Assembly (NCBI GenBank): GCA_016210005.1
Contig: JACQVA010000194.1
Coordinates: 1-60,528, forward strand
DNA from: Deltaproteobacteria bacterium
GTDB lineage: Bacteria; Desulfobacterota; Binatia; HRBIN30; JACQVA1
Direction of reading: 5' to 3'
Length of the DNA stretch: 60,528 bases
Below, piece after piece: positions 41,011 through 50,483 of this stretch. The first letter of the stretch is position 1; each line of letters starts with the position of its first letter. A program made the position numbers and the translations under genes. The notes beneath the pieces were generated by a model. The model was not told where the DNA came from and searched no databases. It worked only from the letters and a program-made list of their open reading frames with translations.

Positions 41011-43106
41011 CAGCGGCCGAGGTCCGGCCGGCGTGGCGGGCCGGGGCGATGGCTTTGGCGCTGGTGCTGCTGTGGGGAGCGGCCTGGGCCGCGAACTGGC
41101 AAGCGTGGCTGGCGGCTTGGCCCTGGCCGCGAGTACTGGCGGCCTGGCTGCTCTTCGTGCTGCCCGGGGTGTGGCTGGCGCGCTGGCTCGATGATGCCGC
41201 CGGCTTTGTCCTCAGTCGCCATCTGAGCGCCGGCTTCGCGATTGCGCTGGGTATCACGGGGCTGTTGGGCACACTCAGCCGCGTCACTCATCTCCCATAC
41301 GGAGTCATTCGCCTGCTGTTCTTCGGCGCTGGCGCGGTGGCGCTCGCCGGCTTCGTCCTGAGTCGGCGCACGCCGCTGCCACGAAAGCCGGGCCGGCTGC
41401 TGTCGGGGGCGCTGCCGGCACTGGCCGCCGCCGCACTCGCCGTGACTGTGGGACTGGGCCGAGTTAGCAGCGCGGACGACTACTCCACCACCGTCTTCGT
41501 CACCGCCTTTGTGCAGTCTGCCGGTTCCAACTTCGAGGACCCGGTGTTCGGTACCGGCCATCCATTGGCGCCGCGCTTTTGGCTGAGCTTCTGGCCGTTG
41601 GCGCAAGCCCTGATCGCCAGCAAGGCACGGGTGAGCGGCATCGAAATAAACAACGTCTATCTCACCCCCTTCTTGTTAATCTGGTCGCTACTCGGCGTCT
41701 TCAGTCTGGCGCGCGCGCTCGGATGGTCGCGCCGGCTCGCCACGCTCGCCGTCGTGTCACAGGTGGTGAGCCTGGTGTTGCTGCTCGGGCGCGATCAAGT
41801 CGGGGATGCGTTCTTTGAGCGTATTGTGCAAGACAAGGTTCTGGCCGCTGCGGTCATCTCACCTCCGTTCTTCGCTTTGCTGGCGAGGTTCCTCTCGGCA
41901 CCCGGCTGGCGCCGGCTGTTGCTGCTGCTGTTGGCGGGGCTGGGGTTGGCGTTCACTCACGGCACCATGCTGGGAATCGCGGTGCTGATGGCGGCGGCGC
42001 AGGGGTTGCTCGACGGGGCTGTGAGGCGCAACGCGACTGGGCTCCTCTTTCTGGCCGTTTTGCTGGTCGTGCTCACGCTGCCGCAGTTGGCACTGCGCTT
42101 GGTCGACCATGCGATGAATCGCCGGTTGCAGTATTCCGTCACCGCGGCGCGGGAAAGCGGCGCGCTCAGCCCGATGAGAGAGCGGCGCCTGCGGGTGCTC
42201 GCCGACCAGCGCTTCTACGGCGTTGCTCCCGAGTTGGTGTGGGGGCTTTCATTTGCCGGGGTGGCCGCCGCCGCAGTGCTGGCGTTGGCCGCAGCGCGAG
42301 AGAGCGTTGCGGCCCGCTACCTAATCGCATCCGCCAGCGTCATCGCCGCCGGAGTGTTTCCCTACACCGGTTGGTTGCTGGGGCTTCTGCTGACCCCGTT
42401 CCACTTGTGGCGGCTGACTTGGTTCACCCCTTTCGGAATAGCCTGGGCGTTCCTGATCGGGGCCGGGTTGAAGCTGCTCGAGCGACGCGGCGCCCGAGGC
42501 CGACGCCTTAGTCGCTGGAGAACTGTGGAAGCGGTCGCGGTGGTGTACTGCCTGCTTTTTGCGACTGCGGCAGTCGCGCTGGTCGCTGCCTACGAGAAGA
42601 ACCCTTTGCCGCTTAGTCTGCACGATCCGCCCGATTGGCAGAGGCTAGCTTACGTTCGCGGAGTCAACTACTCTCGGCCCGGCTGCCGGCCGCGATACGC
42701 CGACTTGCGGGAAGTCGGCCGCCGGTTGGACGCGGTGATCGCGGGCGAGGCGGTGGTTGTCGGCGATCGGTACGTGAATGACTTCATTCCCTCGATGTCG
42801 GCGAAAGCCAAACTGCTGGCCTATCGTGTGACCAAGGAACGCTTGAACAAGCAGACTGTCTACCATGGTAGCTTCGAGGCCCAGGCCGCCGAGCGGCGCG
42901 TGGCCGACTGGCGCGGTGTCACCACCAGTGGCCCCGCGGAAGAGCGCCTCGCTATCCTTGAGCGCTATCGCGTCCGGTTCCTGCTCCAGTGCGGCGGCAC
43001 CGGCTGGGCCGAGGCGCTGCGGCAACAGCGTCCCGATCGGATCGTCGCGTTGTACCGGGCGGGCAACCTTCACTTGTATGGCGTGCAGCTGAACCAGGCA
43101 GGCTGA
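40998..43106 (+). CDS. polytopic membrane protein of the glycan locus
   Basis: 702 residues if the GTG at 40998 is used (overlapping the GT2 stop); ATG 41049 would remove 17 residues. About a dozen membrane helices. The first large loop reads G-S-N-F-E-D-P-V-F-G-T-G-H-P-L-A-P-R-F-W, acidic and aromatic like the catalytic loop of GT39/GT83-type enzymes. The extracytoplasmic C-terminal ~150 residues are soluble. I judge it a GT-C-like sugar transferase or a carrier-lipid-linked assembly protein; the family is not certain. Confidence 0.65.
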   Translation: MVALAAAEVRPAWRAGAMALALVLLWGAAWAANWQAWLAAWPWPRVLAAWLLFVLPGVWLARWLDDAAGFVLSRHLSAGFAIALGITGLLGTLSRVTHLPYGVIRLLFFGAGAVALAGFVLSRRTPLPRKPGRLLSGALPALAAAALAVTVGLGRVSSADDYSTTVFVTAFVQSAGSNFEDPVFGTGHPLAPRFWLSFWPLAQALIASKARVSGIEINNVYLTPFLLIWSLLGVFSLARALGWSRRLATLAVVSQVVSLVLLLGRDQVGDAFFERIVQDKVLAAAVISPPFFALLARFLSAPGWRRLLLLLLAGLGLAFTHGTMLGIAVLMAAAQGLLDGAVRRNATGLLFLAVLLVVLTLPQLALRLVDHAMNRRLQYSVTAARESGALSPMRERRLRVLADQRFYGVAPELVWGLSFAGVAAAAVLALAAARESVAARYLIASASVIAAGVFPYTGWLLGLLLTPFHLWRLTWFTPFGIAWAFLIGAGLKLLERRGARGRRLSRWRTVEAVAVVYCLLFATAAVALVAAYEKNPLPLSLHDPPDWQRLAYVRGVNYSRPGCRPRYADLREVGRRLDAVIAGEAVVVGDRYVNDFIPSMSAKAKLLAYRVTKERLNKQTVYHGSFEAQAAERRVADWRGVTTSGPAEERLAILERYRVRFLLQCGGTGWAEALRQQRPDRIVALYRAGNLHLYGVQLNQAG

Positions 43107-43135
43107 GGCAGGGCGGGGTTCTAAGGAGGGCACAC

Positions 43136-44362
43136 ATGCGCGTGTTGATTGCCGGCATCGATGGATATCTGGGCTGGCCTTTGGCGCTGGCGCTGGCCGC
43201 GCGCGGTCACGAGCTGGCGGGGGTGGACTTGTTCCTGCGACGCCGATGGGTGGAGGAAATGGGCAGCCACAGCGCAATCCCGATTGCCTCCATGCACGAG
43301 CGTCTGGCCGCCTATCGCGAGCACTTCGGCGCCGCCCTATGGTTTCGCGAAGGTGATTTGCGCGCCCCGGGGTTCGTGCGCCGCGTGTTGGCCGAGTTCC
43401 AGCCGGAAGCGGTCGTGCATCTCGGCGAGATGCCCTCGGCCCCTTATTCGATGATTGACGTCGACCACGCCGTCTTCACCCAGACCAACAACATCGTCAG
43501 CACGCTCAACCTCCTCTTCGCCTTGCGCGACACATGCCCGGACACCCACCTGGTCAAGCTCGGGACCATGGGTGAGTACGGCACGCCCAACCTCGACATT
43601 CCCGAAGGCTTCTTCGAGATCGAGTACCGCGGCCGCCGCGACCGCCTGCCGTTCCCCCGCCAGGCGGGCAGCTGGTACCACCTCAGCAAGGTGCACGACA
43701 GCCACAACATCATGTTCGCCTGCCGCACTTGGCAGCTACGCTCGACCGACGTCATGCAGGGCATTGTCTACGGCACTCGCACCCGGCAGATCACCAGCGA
43801 CGCGCGACTGGGCACGCGCCTCGACTTCGACGAGGCCTTCGGCACCGTGATCAACCGCTTTTGCTGCCAGGCCGTCATCGGCCATCCGATTACGCTCTAC
43901 GGCGCGGCGCAGCGCCAGCGCGGCTTTCTGCCTCTGCGTGATTCCATTCAATGCCTGACGCTGGCGATCGAGCATCCGCCGGCCACCGGCGAGTATCGGG
44001 TTTTCAACCAACTCGAAGCCGTCTACAACCTCTGCCAGCTGGCCGAACGGGTGCAGCGCATCGGCGGTGAATTCGGGCTCGCCGCCGATATTCGGCGCCT
44101 CGACAATCCCCGCGTCGAGGCCGAGGCGCACTATTACAACCCCGATCACCAGCACCTGCTCGATCTGGGATACCGCCCGACCCACGACATGGATACCGAG
44201 CTGCGGGTGTTACTGGCTGACCTGCTGCCCCAGCGCCAGCGCATCGTGGCCAAGCAGGCCGCGTTAGTTCCCGGCATTCACTGGGACGGCCGGCGCAGGG
44301 CCGCCCGTGCGGTTGACGAGGCCGTGCCGGGGCCAGCGGCCAGGCGCCGGCAGGCGAGCTGA
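43136..44362 (+). CDS. sqdB: UDP-sulfoquinovose synthase (SQD1 family)
   Basis: 408 residues from an ATG with TAAGGAGGG upstream. NAD site G-I-D-G-Y-L-G-W; then G-E-M-P-S-A-P-Y-S-M-I-D, H/Q-T-N-N-I-V-S-T-L-N-L-L-F-A, K-L-G-T-M-G-E-Y-G-T-P-N, S-W-Y-H-L-S-K-V-H-D-S-H-N, and R-V-F-N-Q plus N-P-R-V-E-A-E-A-H-Y-Y-N at the end. The catalytic Thr144, Tyr181 and Lys185 align with those of plant SQD1. The enzyme converts UDP-glucose and sulfite to UDP-sulfoquinovose. No SqdX/SQD2-type glycolipid transferase is nearby. Instead it sits in an export locus, so the product probably enters a glycan; that is inference. Confidence 0.88.
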   Translation: MRVLIAGIDGYLGWPLALALAARGHELAGVDLFLRRRWVEEMGSHSAIPIASMHERLAAYREHFGAALWFREGDLRAPGFVRRVLAEFQPEAVVHLGEMPSAPYSMIDVDHAVFTQTNNIVSTLNLLFALRDTCPDTHLVKLGTMGEYGTPNLDIPEGFFEIEYRGRRDRLPFPRQAGSWYHLSKVHDSHNIMFACRTWQLRSTDVMQGIVYGTRTRQITSDARLGTRLDFDEAFGTVINRFCCQAVIGHPITLYGAAQRQRGFLPLRDSIQCLTLAIEHPPATGEYRVFNQLEAVYNLCQLAERVQRIGGEFGLAADIRRLDNPRVEAEAHYYNPDHQHLLDLGYRPTHDMDTELRVLLADLLPQRQRIVAKQAALVPGIHWDGRRRAARAVDEAVPGPAARRRQAS

Positions 44363-44422
44363 AGCGGCCGCCGCTCGCCTTGGCCGCGAGCGCGGCTTTC
44401 TGGTATCTCACGCGCGCTGGCT

Positions 44423-45265
44423 ATGGCTGAGGCGGATTCGAGTCCCGAGAGTCGTCTTGTCACCAGGAGCGCGCCACCGCGCCGAGGGCAGCGTCTTGCC
44501 CGCTACCTCGAGCTGGTGTGGGTGTTGGCGCGGCGGGATTTCGAGGCGCGCTACCGCGGCAACGTGCTCGGACTGCTCACCGGGCTGGTAATTCCACTGG
44601 CGTTCTTGGTGGTCTACAGTTTTGTTTTTTCCAGCATCGCGCCGGTACGGGTGCGTCCCGGCGCTGATCGAGCGGACTATGCCCTGTTCGTGTTCGCCGG
44701 CTTGTTGCCGTGGGCGATCCTGGCCGACTGCGCGGCGCGGGCGCCGCGGCTGATTTGCGGCAACGCGCATCTGGTGCGCCGGGTAGCGGTGCCGCTCAGT
44801 GCGCTGCCGCTGTCCCTCGTGGTGGCGGCCTACCTCCAGTTCTTGCTTGGTTGCGTGGCCTTGTTTCTGGTCACCTGGCTGATCCGCGGGACGCCGCCGT
44901 GGCTGGTGCCGCTGGCGCCGCTGGCGTTGATCGGGCACCTCGCCTTTTGTGCCGGCGTGGTCTGGCTGCTCGCGGCCGTCGGCGCGTTTGTGCGCGACCT
45001 CGGCGATGTCGTCGCGCCGGTGCTGGCGATGTGGCTGTTCGTCACCCCCGTGCTGTATCCGGAGAGCAACCTGGCGCCACTGGGTTGGTTGCAGTTCGTC
45101 AACCCGGTGTCGCCCCATATCACCATTGCTCGCAACCTGATGTTCGACGGCCAACTGCCTTCGCCCGCTGCGGTCATGACCTCGCTGGGCATCGGCGTGG
45201 TCTGTGGGCTGGGCGGCTGGCTGACGTTTCGCACCGTCCGACCCGCTTTTGCCGATGTGGTCTGA
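44423..45265 (+). CDS. ABC-2 polysaccharide export permease (Wzm-like)
   Basis: 280 residues with six membrane helices. The N-terminal amphipathic part L-A-R-R-D-F-E-A-R-Y-R-G-N-V-L-G is the usual gate helix of O-antigen/teichoic-acid exporters, and V-N-P-V-S-P-H-I-T-I-A-R is a late family block. Forms the channel of an ABC exporter with the following gene, whose ATG overlaps its TGA (TGATG). Located at the inner membrane. Confidence 0.9.
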   Translation: MAEADSSPESRLVTRSAPPRRGQRLARYLELVWVLARRDFEARYRGNVLGLLTGLVIPLAFLVVYSFVFSSIAPVRVRPGADRADYALFVFAGLLPWAILADCAARAPRLICGNAHLVRRVAVPLSALPLSLVVAAYLQFLLGCVALFLVTWLIRGTPPWLVPLAPLALIGHLAFCAGVVWLLAAVGAFVRDLGDVVAPVLAMWLFVTPVLYPESNLAPLGWLQFVNPVSPHITIARNLMFDGQLPSPAAVMTSLGIGVVCGLGGWLTFRTVRPAFADVV

Positions 45266-46563
45266 TGGACGGTCCGGCAATCGAGGTGGTCAACGCCGCC
45301 AAGGTGTACCGCATCTACCGCCACCCGCTCGATCGCATCTGGCAGCGGCTGACGGGCAAGCGCTTGTGCACCGACGTATGGGCGCTGCGCGAGGTGACGC
45401 TGTCGGTACCGCACGGGGTGACTTACGGCGTTGTCGGCCGCAATGGCTCAGGGAAATCGACGCTGCTGCAAGTGTTGGCCGGAACCGTCACCCTGACCTC
45501 GGGCCGAGCCCAGGCGCACGGGCGGGTCAGCGCCGTGCTGGAACTCGGCGCCGGCTTCAACCCCGAGTTCTCCGGCACTGAGAACGCCGCCATCGGCGGC
45601 TTGCTCGCCGGCCTATCGCGCCGCGAGATGGCCGGCCGCATGGCGGCAGTGCGCGCCTTCGCGGATATCGGCGAGGCGTTCGACCGGCCGCTCAAGACCT
45701 ATTCCAGCGGCATGATCGCGCGTCTGGCCTTTGCCACGGCTATCAGCGTCGATCCGGAAATATTGCTGATCGACGAAGTGCTGGCGGTTGGCGACGCGTT
45801 TTTTCAGCAGCGCTGCATGCGCCGGCTGCGGGAGCTACAGCTGGCCGGTGTGACCATCATCTTCGTCACCCACGACTACAACGCGGTCACCAGCTTATGC
45901 GGCCGGGCCGCCTGGTTGCACCAAGGAGAGCTGATGGCCGAAGGCGAGCCCGAGCGTGTCGTGCGCGAGTACCTCGGCTCGCGTGTGGTTGAGGACACCG
46001 GCGCCCTCGACGTCACCGCGCCGCCGCCGCTGGTACTCACCGATGAGGTGGCACCGGCGTTGGAAATCCCGCATATCGATCATCGCTACGGCTCAGGCGA
46101 AGGTGAAGTCCTGGGCATCGCGCTCGACACCGACGGCGGCGTGCAGCCGGGCAGCTACTGCCGGGTGCGCATCACGGCGCGGGCAGTGCAGCCGATCGCC
46201 CAGCCGATCCTTGGGTTCACCATGCGCAACCGCTTCGGCGAAATAGTCACCGCCACCAACTCTCTTTACCAAGGCATCGCCGTGCCGGCGCTGCAGCCGG
46301 GAGACAGGTTGACGGTGAGCTTCGAGTTCAACTGGCCGGCGCTAGCTGCCAGCCACTATTCCCTTTCACCGGCGCTCTCGGCCGGCACGCTCGACCAGCA
46401 CCGCATCTGCGATTGGATCGACAACGCCCTGATTGTCGAGAGCAGCGACCCGGGCGGGCGCTACGGCTGGCTGCGGCTAACCGACGTTAGCGTCAAGGTC
46501 GCACTTCGTCCGGCCGCCGGCCCCAGTGCACCCCCGCGCTCGAGCGCCGCAATCGGCGGGTGA
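45265..46563 (+). CDS. ABC exporter ATPase with C-terminal ligand-binding domain (Wzt-like)
   Basis: 432 residues. ATPase motifs: Walker A G-R-N-G-S-G-K-S-T (58-66), Q-loop-side E-L-G-A-G-F-N-P-E-F-S-G, signature Y-S-S-G-M-I-A-R-L-A-F-A (the O-antigen-type variant), Walker B I-L-L-I-D-E-V-L-A-V-G-D. From about 270 a beta-sandwich domain begins (G-E-V-L-G-I-A-L-D-T-D-G-G, L-G-F-T-M-R-N-R-F-G-E), the sort that recognises a capped glycan end in Wzt. It therefore probably exports a finished glycan with a terminal mark. The last 71 bases overlap, in the opposite direction, the end of the 1314-residue glycosyltransferase gene. Confidence 0.9.
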   Translation: MDGPAIEVVNAAKVYRIYRHPLDRIWQRLTGKRLCTDVWALREVTLSVPHGVTYGVVGRNGSGKSTLLQVLAGTVTLTSGRAQAHGRVSAVLELGAGFNPEFSGTENAAIGGLLAGLSRREMAGRMAAVRAFADIGEAFDRPLKTYSSGMIARLAFATAISVDPEILLIDEVLAVGDAFFQQRCMRRLRELQLAGVTIIFVTHDYNAVTSLCGRAAWLHQGELMAEGEPERVVREYLGSRVVEDTGALDVTAPPPLVLTDEVAPALEIPHIDHRYGSGEGEVLGIALDTDGGVQPGSYCRVRITARAVQPIAQPILGFTMRNRFGEIVTATNSLYQGIAVPALQPGDRLTVSFEFNWPALAASHYSLSPALSAGTLDQHRICDWIDNALIVESSDPGGRYGWLRLTDVSVKVALRPAAGPSAPPRSSAAIGG

Positions 46564-49500
46564 GCACCTGCGGCAGCAGCCGCTCGAACAGCGCCACGTA
46601 CTCGCGCTCGGCAAAGCACGACTGGAAACGAAAACGCACGGTGTCTCGCGCGTTGCGCCCGAGGCTGGCGGCGCGCTTGCGGTCACGCGCCAACGCCAGC
46701 AGCCCGGCGGCGATAGCCATGGCGCTGTTCGGCGTGTACAGCAGTGCCGTCCGCTTGTGATTGACCGCTTCGCGGACACCGGGCAGGTCGGGAGCCAGCA
46801 GCGGCAGCCCACAGCCCATGGCTTCGAGCAGTGCCCGCGGTAAGTGCTCGCGCTGGCCGGTGGGACAAACGAACACGTTGGCCGCGAGCAGCGATTGCAG
46901 ATCGATGTCGGGAGCGACATGGAACCGCTCGGCACAGCCACTGGCTTCGATTTCTGCTTGTAGCGCAGTCCGGTCAACCGCCAGCCCGCCGCCTAGAAGG
47001 ACGTGCAGCGGCTCGGCGGGGCGCGCGGCCAGACAACGCGCGGCGGCCCTGATGAGGTCGCGTTGCGCCGCCAGCGAGCAGGGGTGGCCGGTCATAGCTG
47101 CCAGCCAGGCGTCAGCCGGTATGCCTAAGCGGGCGCGCACGGCCGGCCGGTCGAGCGCGCGCTCGACACCGGCGATGGCCTCGAGTTCGACGCCGCTATG
47201 GATTACCCGAAACCGTGCAATCGGGTCGGGGTAGCCAAAGCTCAGACACGAGGCGGCACTGCCGAAGATGACCGAATCGGCGTGCTCGAGCGCCGCCAGC
47301 ATGCGTGCATGCAGCCGCGGCTCGAACCGCCACAGTCCCACGTGCCAGAGCGGCTGCTCTTCCATGAACCACACCGCGGGCACACCGGCGAGCCGGGCGG
47401 CATCGACAGCCCAGAAGCTCGCCCAGCAACCGGCCGCAACCAGATCGAAGTCGCCCGCCTGCAAAGCCGTGAGCAAGTAATTGCGGCGGCGGCTGAAACT
47501 GAGCTGGTCAATGATGCCGTGGGAGGCCGGGACCGTGGCGCGGACTACGCAGCCCGCATGCTCGAAGGCCTGGCGCAGTCGTCCCTCGCGCTCGCTCAAG
47601 ACCGTCACCCGATAACCGGCACCGCGCAGCGCGCCGGCGACGGCGAGCAGGCGCAGGCCGGCTTCGTCGCGCTCCAGGTTGCCGGTTACCACCGCCACGT
47701 GCGCTGCCAGCGGCAGGTGCACCGGCCGGGTGAGCCCGCGGATGATCTCGAAGCGCCCGTCGGTGCGCACCAGGTTGGGGTTGTAAGCCTCGCCGCGGTC
47801 GAGTCGCTCGCGCCAGCGCTGGCGCATCGCCGCGGCCTCGTGCGGATCAACCACCCGCTGGCGGGTGGCGTGCTCGTAATGCAACAGCTCGACCGAGCCG
47901 GCGTAAATGCTGCGGTAGCCCGCTTGCCCCAGGCGCAGGCAGTAGTCCACGTCCTGGTAGGCGACGCGCAGGTCGGTTTCATCGAAGCCGCCCTGAGCGA
48001 GAAAGAGATCACGGGAGGTGAGCAGGCAGGCGCCAGTCACTGCGGGATACTCGCGGATCACCACCGGATAGTATAGATAGCCGGTGCTCCATTCTGGCAA
48101 GCCCTGGAAGGCGTGCAGGGCGACTCCGGCCGGTACCAGCAGCACCCCGCCGTGTTGCACCCGACCGTCGGGGTACAGCAACCGCGCGCCGACCGCTCCA
48201 ACCTCCGGCAACTGCGCCAGGCCCACCAGCGTCTCCAGCCAGTCAGGCGAGACGACTTCGGTGTCGTTGTTGAGAAACAACACGTAGGGCGAGGTCACGG
48301 CGGCGGCGGCCTGATTCATCAGCCGCGAGAAGTTGAAGCCGTCGCGGCCTTTGAACCGCAGCACCCGGACACCGCGGCCGGCACACTGGCGCAGGTATCT
48401 GAGTGTGGCGGGATCATCGCTGTCGTCGTCGACGATCACGATCTCGTAATTGGGGTAAGTGGTCAGAGCCTCGATGCTGCGCACGCAGCGCTCCACCATC
48501 GCGCGCTGGTTGCGGGTCGGGATAATGATGCTGACACGCTCACTGCCGTCCGGCTGAAAGCGCAGCCGGTAGACAGCCGCGGGGCCTTGGCCATTCAAGG
48601 CGGGCCACTCGGCGCGTGCTCGTACCCCGCGCCGGGCCAGTGCCTCGTTGAGCGCACGCGCGCCGCCAGCAATGTCCGGCAACGGCGCCTGCGCGCCCGC
48701 GTGATAGAGCACCAGGGGAACGTGGGCGATCCGCTGCGTGTGCTCGCTTACGCGCAGGACGAAATCGTAATCGGCGGCACCGCCGAAATCGGAGCGCCAG
48801 CCTCCGACTTGTGCAAACACGCTCCGGCGCACCGCCAGGCCGGTCCCGCAGTAGCAGTACGAGAGCAGTAGCGCCGGATTCCAGTCGGGCCGAAAGGCGG
48901 GGGCGAAGCGGCGGCCGCTGTCGTCGATTCGATCCGTATCGAAGTAAACCAAGTCGGTCTCCGGCCGCTCGGCCAGCAGCTGCGCCAAATGGAACAGGCT
49001 GTCGGGGGCGAGGACATCATCCTGGCCCAGGAACAGCAGCCACTCGCCGGTGGCCAGCGCTGCCGCGGCGTTGACCGTGCCTCCTGGTTCACTGTTTGTA
49101 GCAAAGCGTATCCTGGGCTCGTCCGCCGCCAGGCGGCCCGGCAACTCGCCGGCAACGCACAGTTCCCAGTGGGGGTAGACTTGCTCCCGTACGGATGCGA
49201 GCGCGCGCTCCCATCGTTGCGGTGCCGGGCGTTGAGCGGCGAGGATCACGCTGATGACCGGGCGCTGTGGCAGCGCGGCGGTCGCCTGCGCCAGCAGCGG
49301 CTGGTACTCGGGCCGGTAGTCGTTGATGGCGCGCCAGCGTGCATAGGCGCCGGCACCGCGGCGGGCGCGCACGCGGGCGGTGTGCAGGAAGTGCCGGCCG
49401 GAGCGCAGCAACAAGACCCACTTGATCACCTCGCGGCGCGTACGCGGGAAGCGCTGGTTGCGGGCGAAGTCCCACAGCAGACGCACCAGGTCGCGATAGT

Positions 49501-50437
49501 TAGCGAGCGGCTGGCGCAGCAGTCGCGCCACCAGCCGCGGCTGGCCGACTGAGCGGCGCAGATATCCGCCATGCCAGCGCAGGTGGCGCAGCGCCGAGCC
49601 GTACGCCGCGGCCGCCGCCGGATCGCGCGCGAACAGCGCCCGGGCGCCGTTGCTAACACCCTGGCGCAGCAGCTCGAGCGCGCGCGCCACGACGTAAGCC
49701 GCATACTTCTTGCCGCCGAGATGGGTGACGGCGTACAAGCGGCGCGCCTGCCAGCGCAACCGGTCGGCGGCCTCGCTGCTGCGGGCGAGTGTGCCGCCCT
49801 GGTGGTGCACCACCTGCTGGCTCGGGTCATAGAGAATGCGCCAACCAGCTGCGGACAGCCGCCGGCACAAATCGACATCTTCCTCGTACAAGAAGAAGCG
49901 CTCGTCGAATCCGCCCACGGCGCGGGCGGCGGCAGTGCGGAGCAAGACGGCGGCACCTTCGACCCAATCGACCCGCGCCAATGCCGCCGGCAGCGGCTCG
50001 AAGCGGGCCAGCGCCCGGCGCAACGAGTCGCGGGCCGAGGGAAAGCGCCGCCGCGCGCAGGGCTGCGGCCGGCCGGCGGCGTCGATGAGCCGGCAGCCGA
50101 CGGCAGCGGCTTCGGCATGTGCTTCGAGCACGTTCGCCAAGCCGCCGACGGCGTCATCTACCAGCTCGGTGTCGCTGTTGAGCAGCATGACGAACTCAGT
50201 TGTGATCGTGGCTAAGGCGCAGTTGTTAGCCGCGCCGAAACCCAGGTTGCGGGCGTTACACAGGAGGTGCACGGCGGGAAAATCCTCCGCCACCATCTCG
50301 GCGCTGCCGTCGCCGGAGCCGTTGTCGACCACCACCACCGGATAGCCGCCGGCGTGGGTACGAATGGAGTCGAGGCAGGCGCGCAGCAACGCGCTGGTGT
50401 TGTAGCTCACGATCACGATGGTGGCGCGTGGGTCCAT
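46493..50437 (-). CDS. four-domain glycosyltransferase (GT2-GT2-GT2-GT4)
   Basis: 1314 residues. Domain 1 (about 5-240): V-I-V-S-Y-N-T-S, V-V-V-D-N-G-S-G-D and L-N-S-D-T-E-L, like rhamnosyl-type WbbL enzymes. Domain 2 (about 391-610): V-I-S-V-I-L-A-A-Q-R, weaker, with L-L-F-L-G-Q-D-D in place of the usual acidic motif. Domain 3 (about 631-880): V-S-I-I-I-P-T-R-N-Q, I-V-D-D-D-S-D-D and L-N-N-D-T-E-V. Domain 4 (about 908-1290): a GT4/GT-B part with a C-lobe E-H-L-P-R-A-L-L-E-A-M-G-C-G. Probably builds a repeating glycan on the cytosolic face. Convergent with the ABC exporter. Confidence 0.85.
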   Translation of the reverse strand: MDPRATIVIVSYNTSALLRACLDSIRTHAGGYPVVVVDNGSGDGSAEMVAEDFPAVHLLCNARNLGFGAANNCALATITTEFVMLLNSDTELVDDAVGGLANVLEAHAEAAAVGCRLIDAAGRPQPCARRRFPSARDSLRRALARFEPLPAALARVDWVEGAAVLLRTAAARAVGGFDERFFLYEEDVDLCRRLSAAGWRILYDPSQQVVHHQGGTLARSSEAADRLRWQARRLYAVTHLGGKKYAAYVVARALELLRQGVSNGARALFARDPAAAAAYGSALRHLRWHGGYLRRSVGQPRLVARLLRQPLANYRDLVRLLWDFARNQRFPRTRREVIKWVLLLRSGRHFLHTARVRARRGAGAYARWRAINDYRPEYQPLLAQATAALPQRPVISVILAAQRPAPQRWERALASVREQVYPHWELCVAGELPGRLAADEPRIRFATNSEPGGTVNAAAALATGEWLLFLGQDDVLAPDSLFHLAQLLAERPETDLVYFDTDRIDDSGRRFAPAFRPDWNPALLLSYCYCGTGLAVRRSVFAQVGGWRSDFGGAADYDFVLRVSEHTQRIAHVPLVLYHAGAQAPLPDIAGGARALNEALARRGVRARAEWPALNGQGPAAVYRLRFQPDGSERVSIIIPTRNQRAMVERCVRSIEALTTYPNYEIVIVDDDSDDPATLRYLRQCAGRGVRVLRFKGRDGFNFSRLMNQAAAAVTSPYVLFLNNDTEVVSPDWLETLVGLAQLPEVGAVGARLLYPDGRVQHGGVLLVPAGVALHAFQGLPEWSTGYLYYPVVIREYPAVTGACLLTSRDLFLAQGGFDETDLRVAYQDVDYCLRLGQAGYRSIYAGSVELLHYEHATRQRVVDPHEAAAMRQRWRERLDRGEAYNPNLVRTDGRFEIIRGLTRPVHLPLAAHVAVVTGNLERDEAGLRLLAVAGALRGAGYRVTVLSEREGRLRQAFEHAGCVVRATVPASHGIIDQLSFSRRRNYLLTALQAGDFDLVAAGCWASFWAVDAARLAGVPAVWFMEEQPLWHVGLWRFEPRLHARMLAALEHADSVIFGSAASCLSFGYPDPIARFRVIHSGVELEAIAGVERALDRPAVRARLGIPADAWLAAMTGHPCSLAAQRDLIRAAARCLAARPAEPLHVLLGGGLAVDRTALQAEIEASGCAERFHVAPDIDLQSLLAANVFVCPTGQREHLPRALLEAMGCGLPLLAPDLPGVREAVNHKRTALLYTPNSAMAIAAGLLALARDRKRAASLGRNARDTVRFRFQSCFAEREYVALFERLLPQVLTRRLRRSSAGVHWGRRPDEVRP

Positions 50438-50483
50438 GCGGAGCGGGCTGCGGCGGGCCGGCGACGGTCGCGATCGCGGCGGC

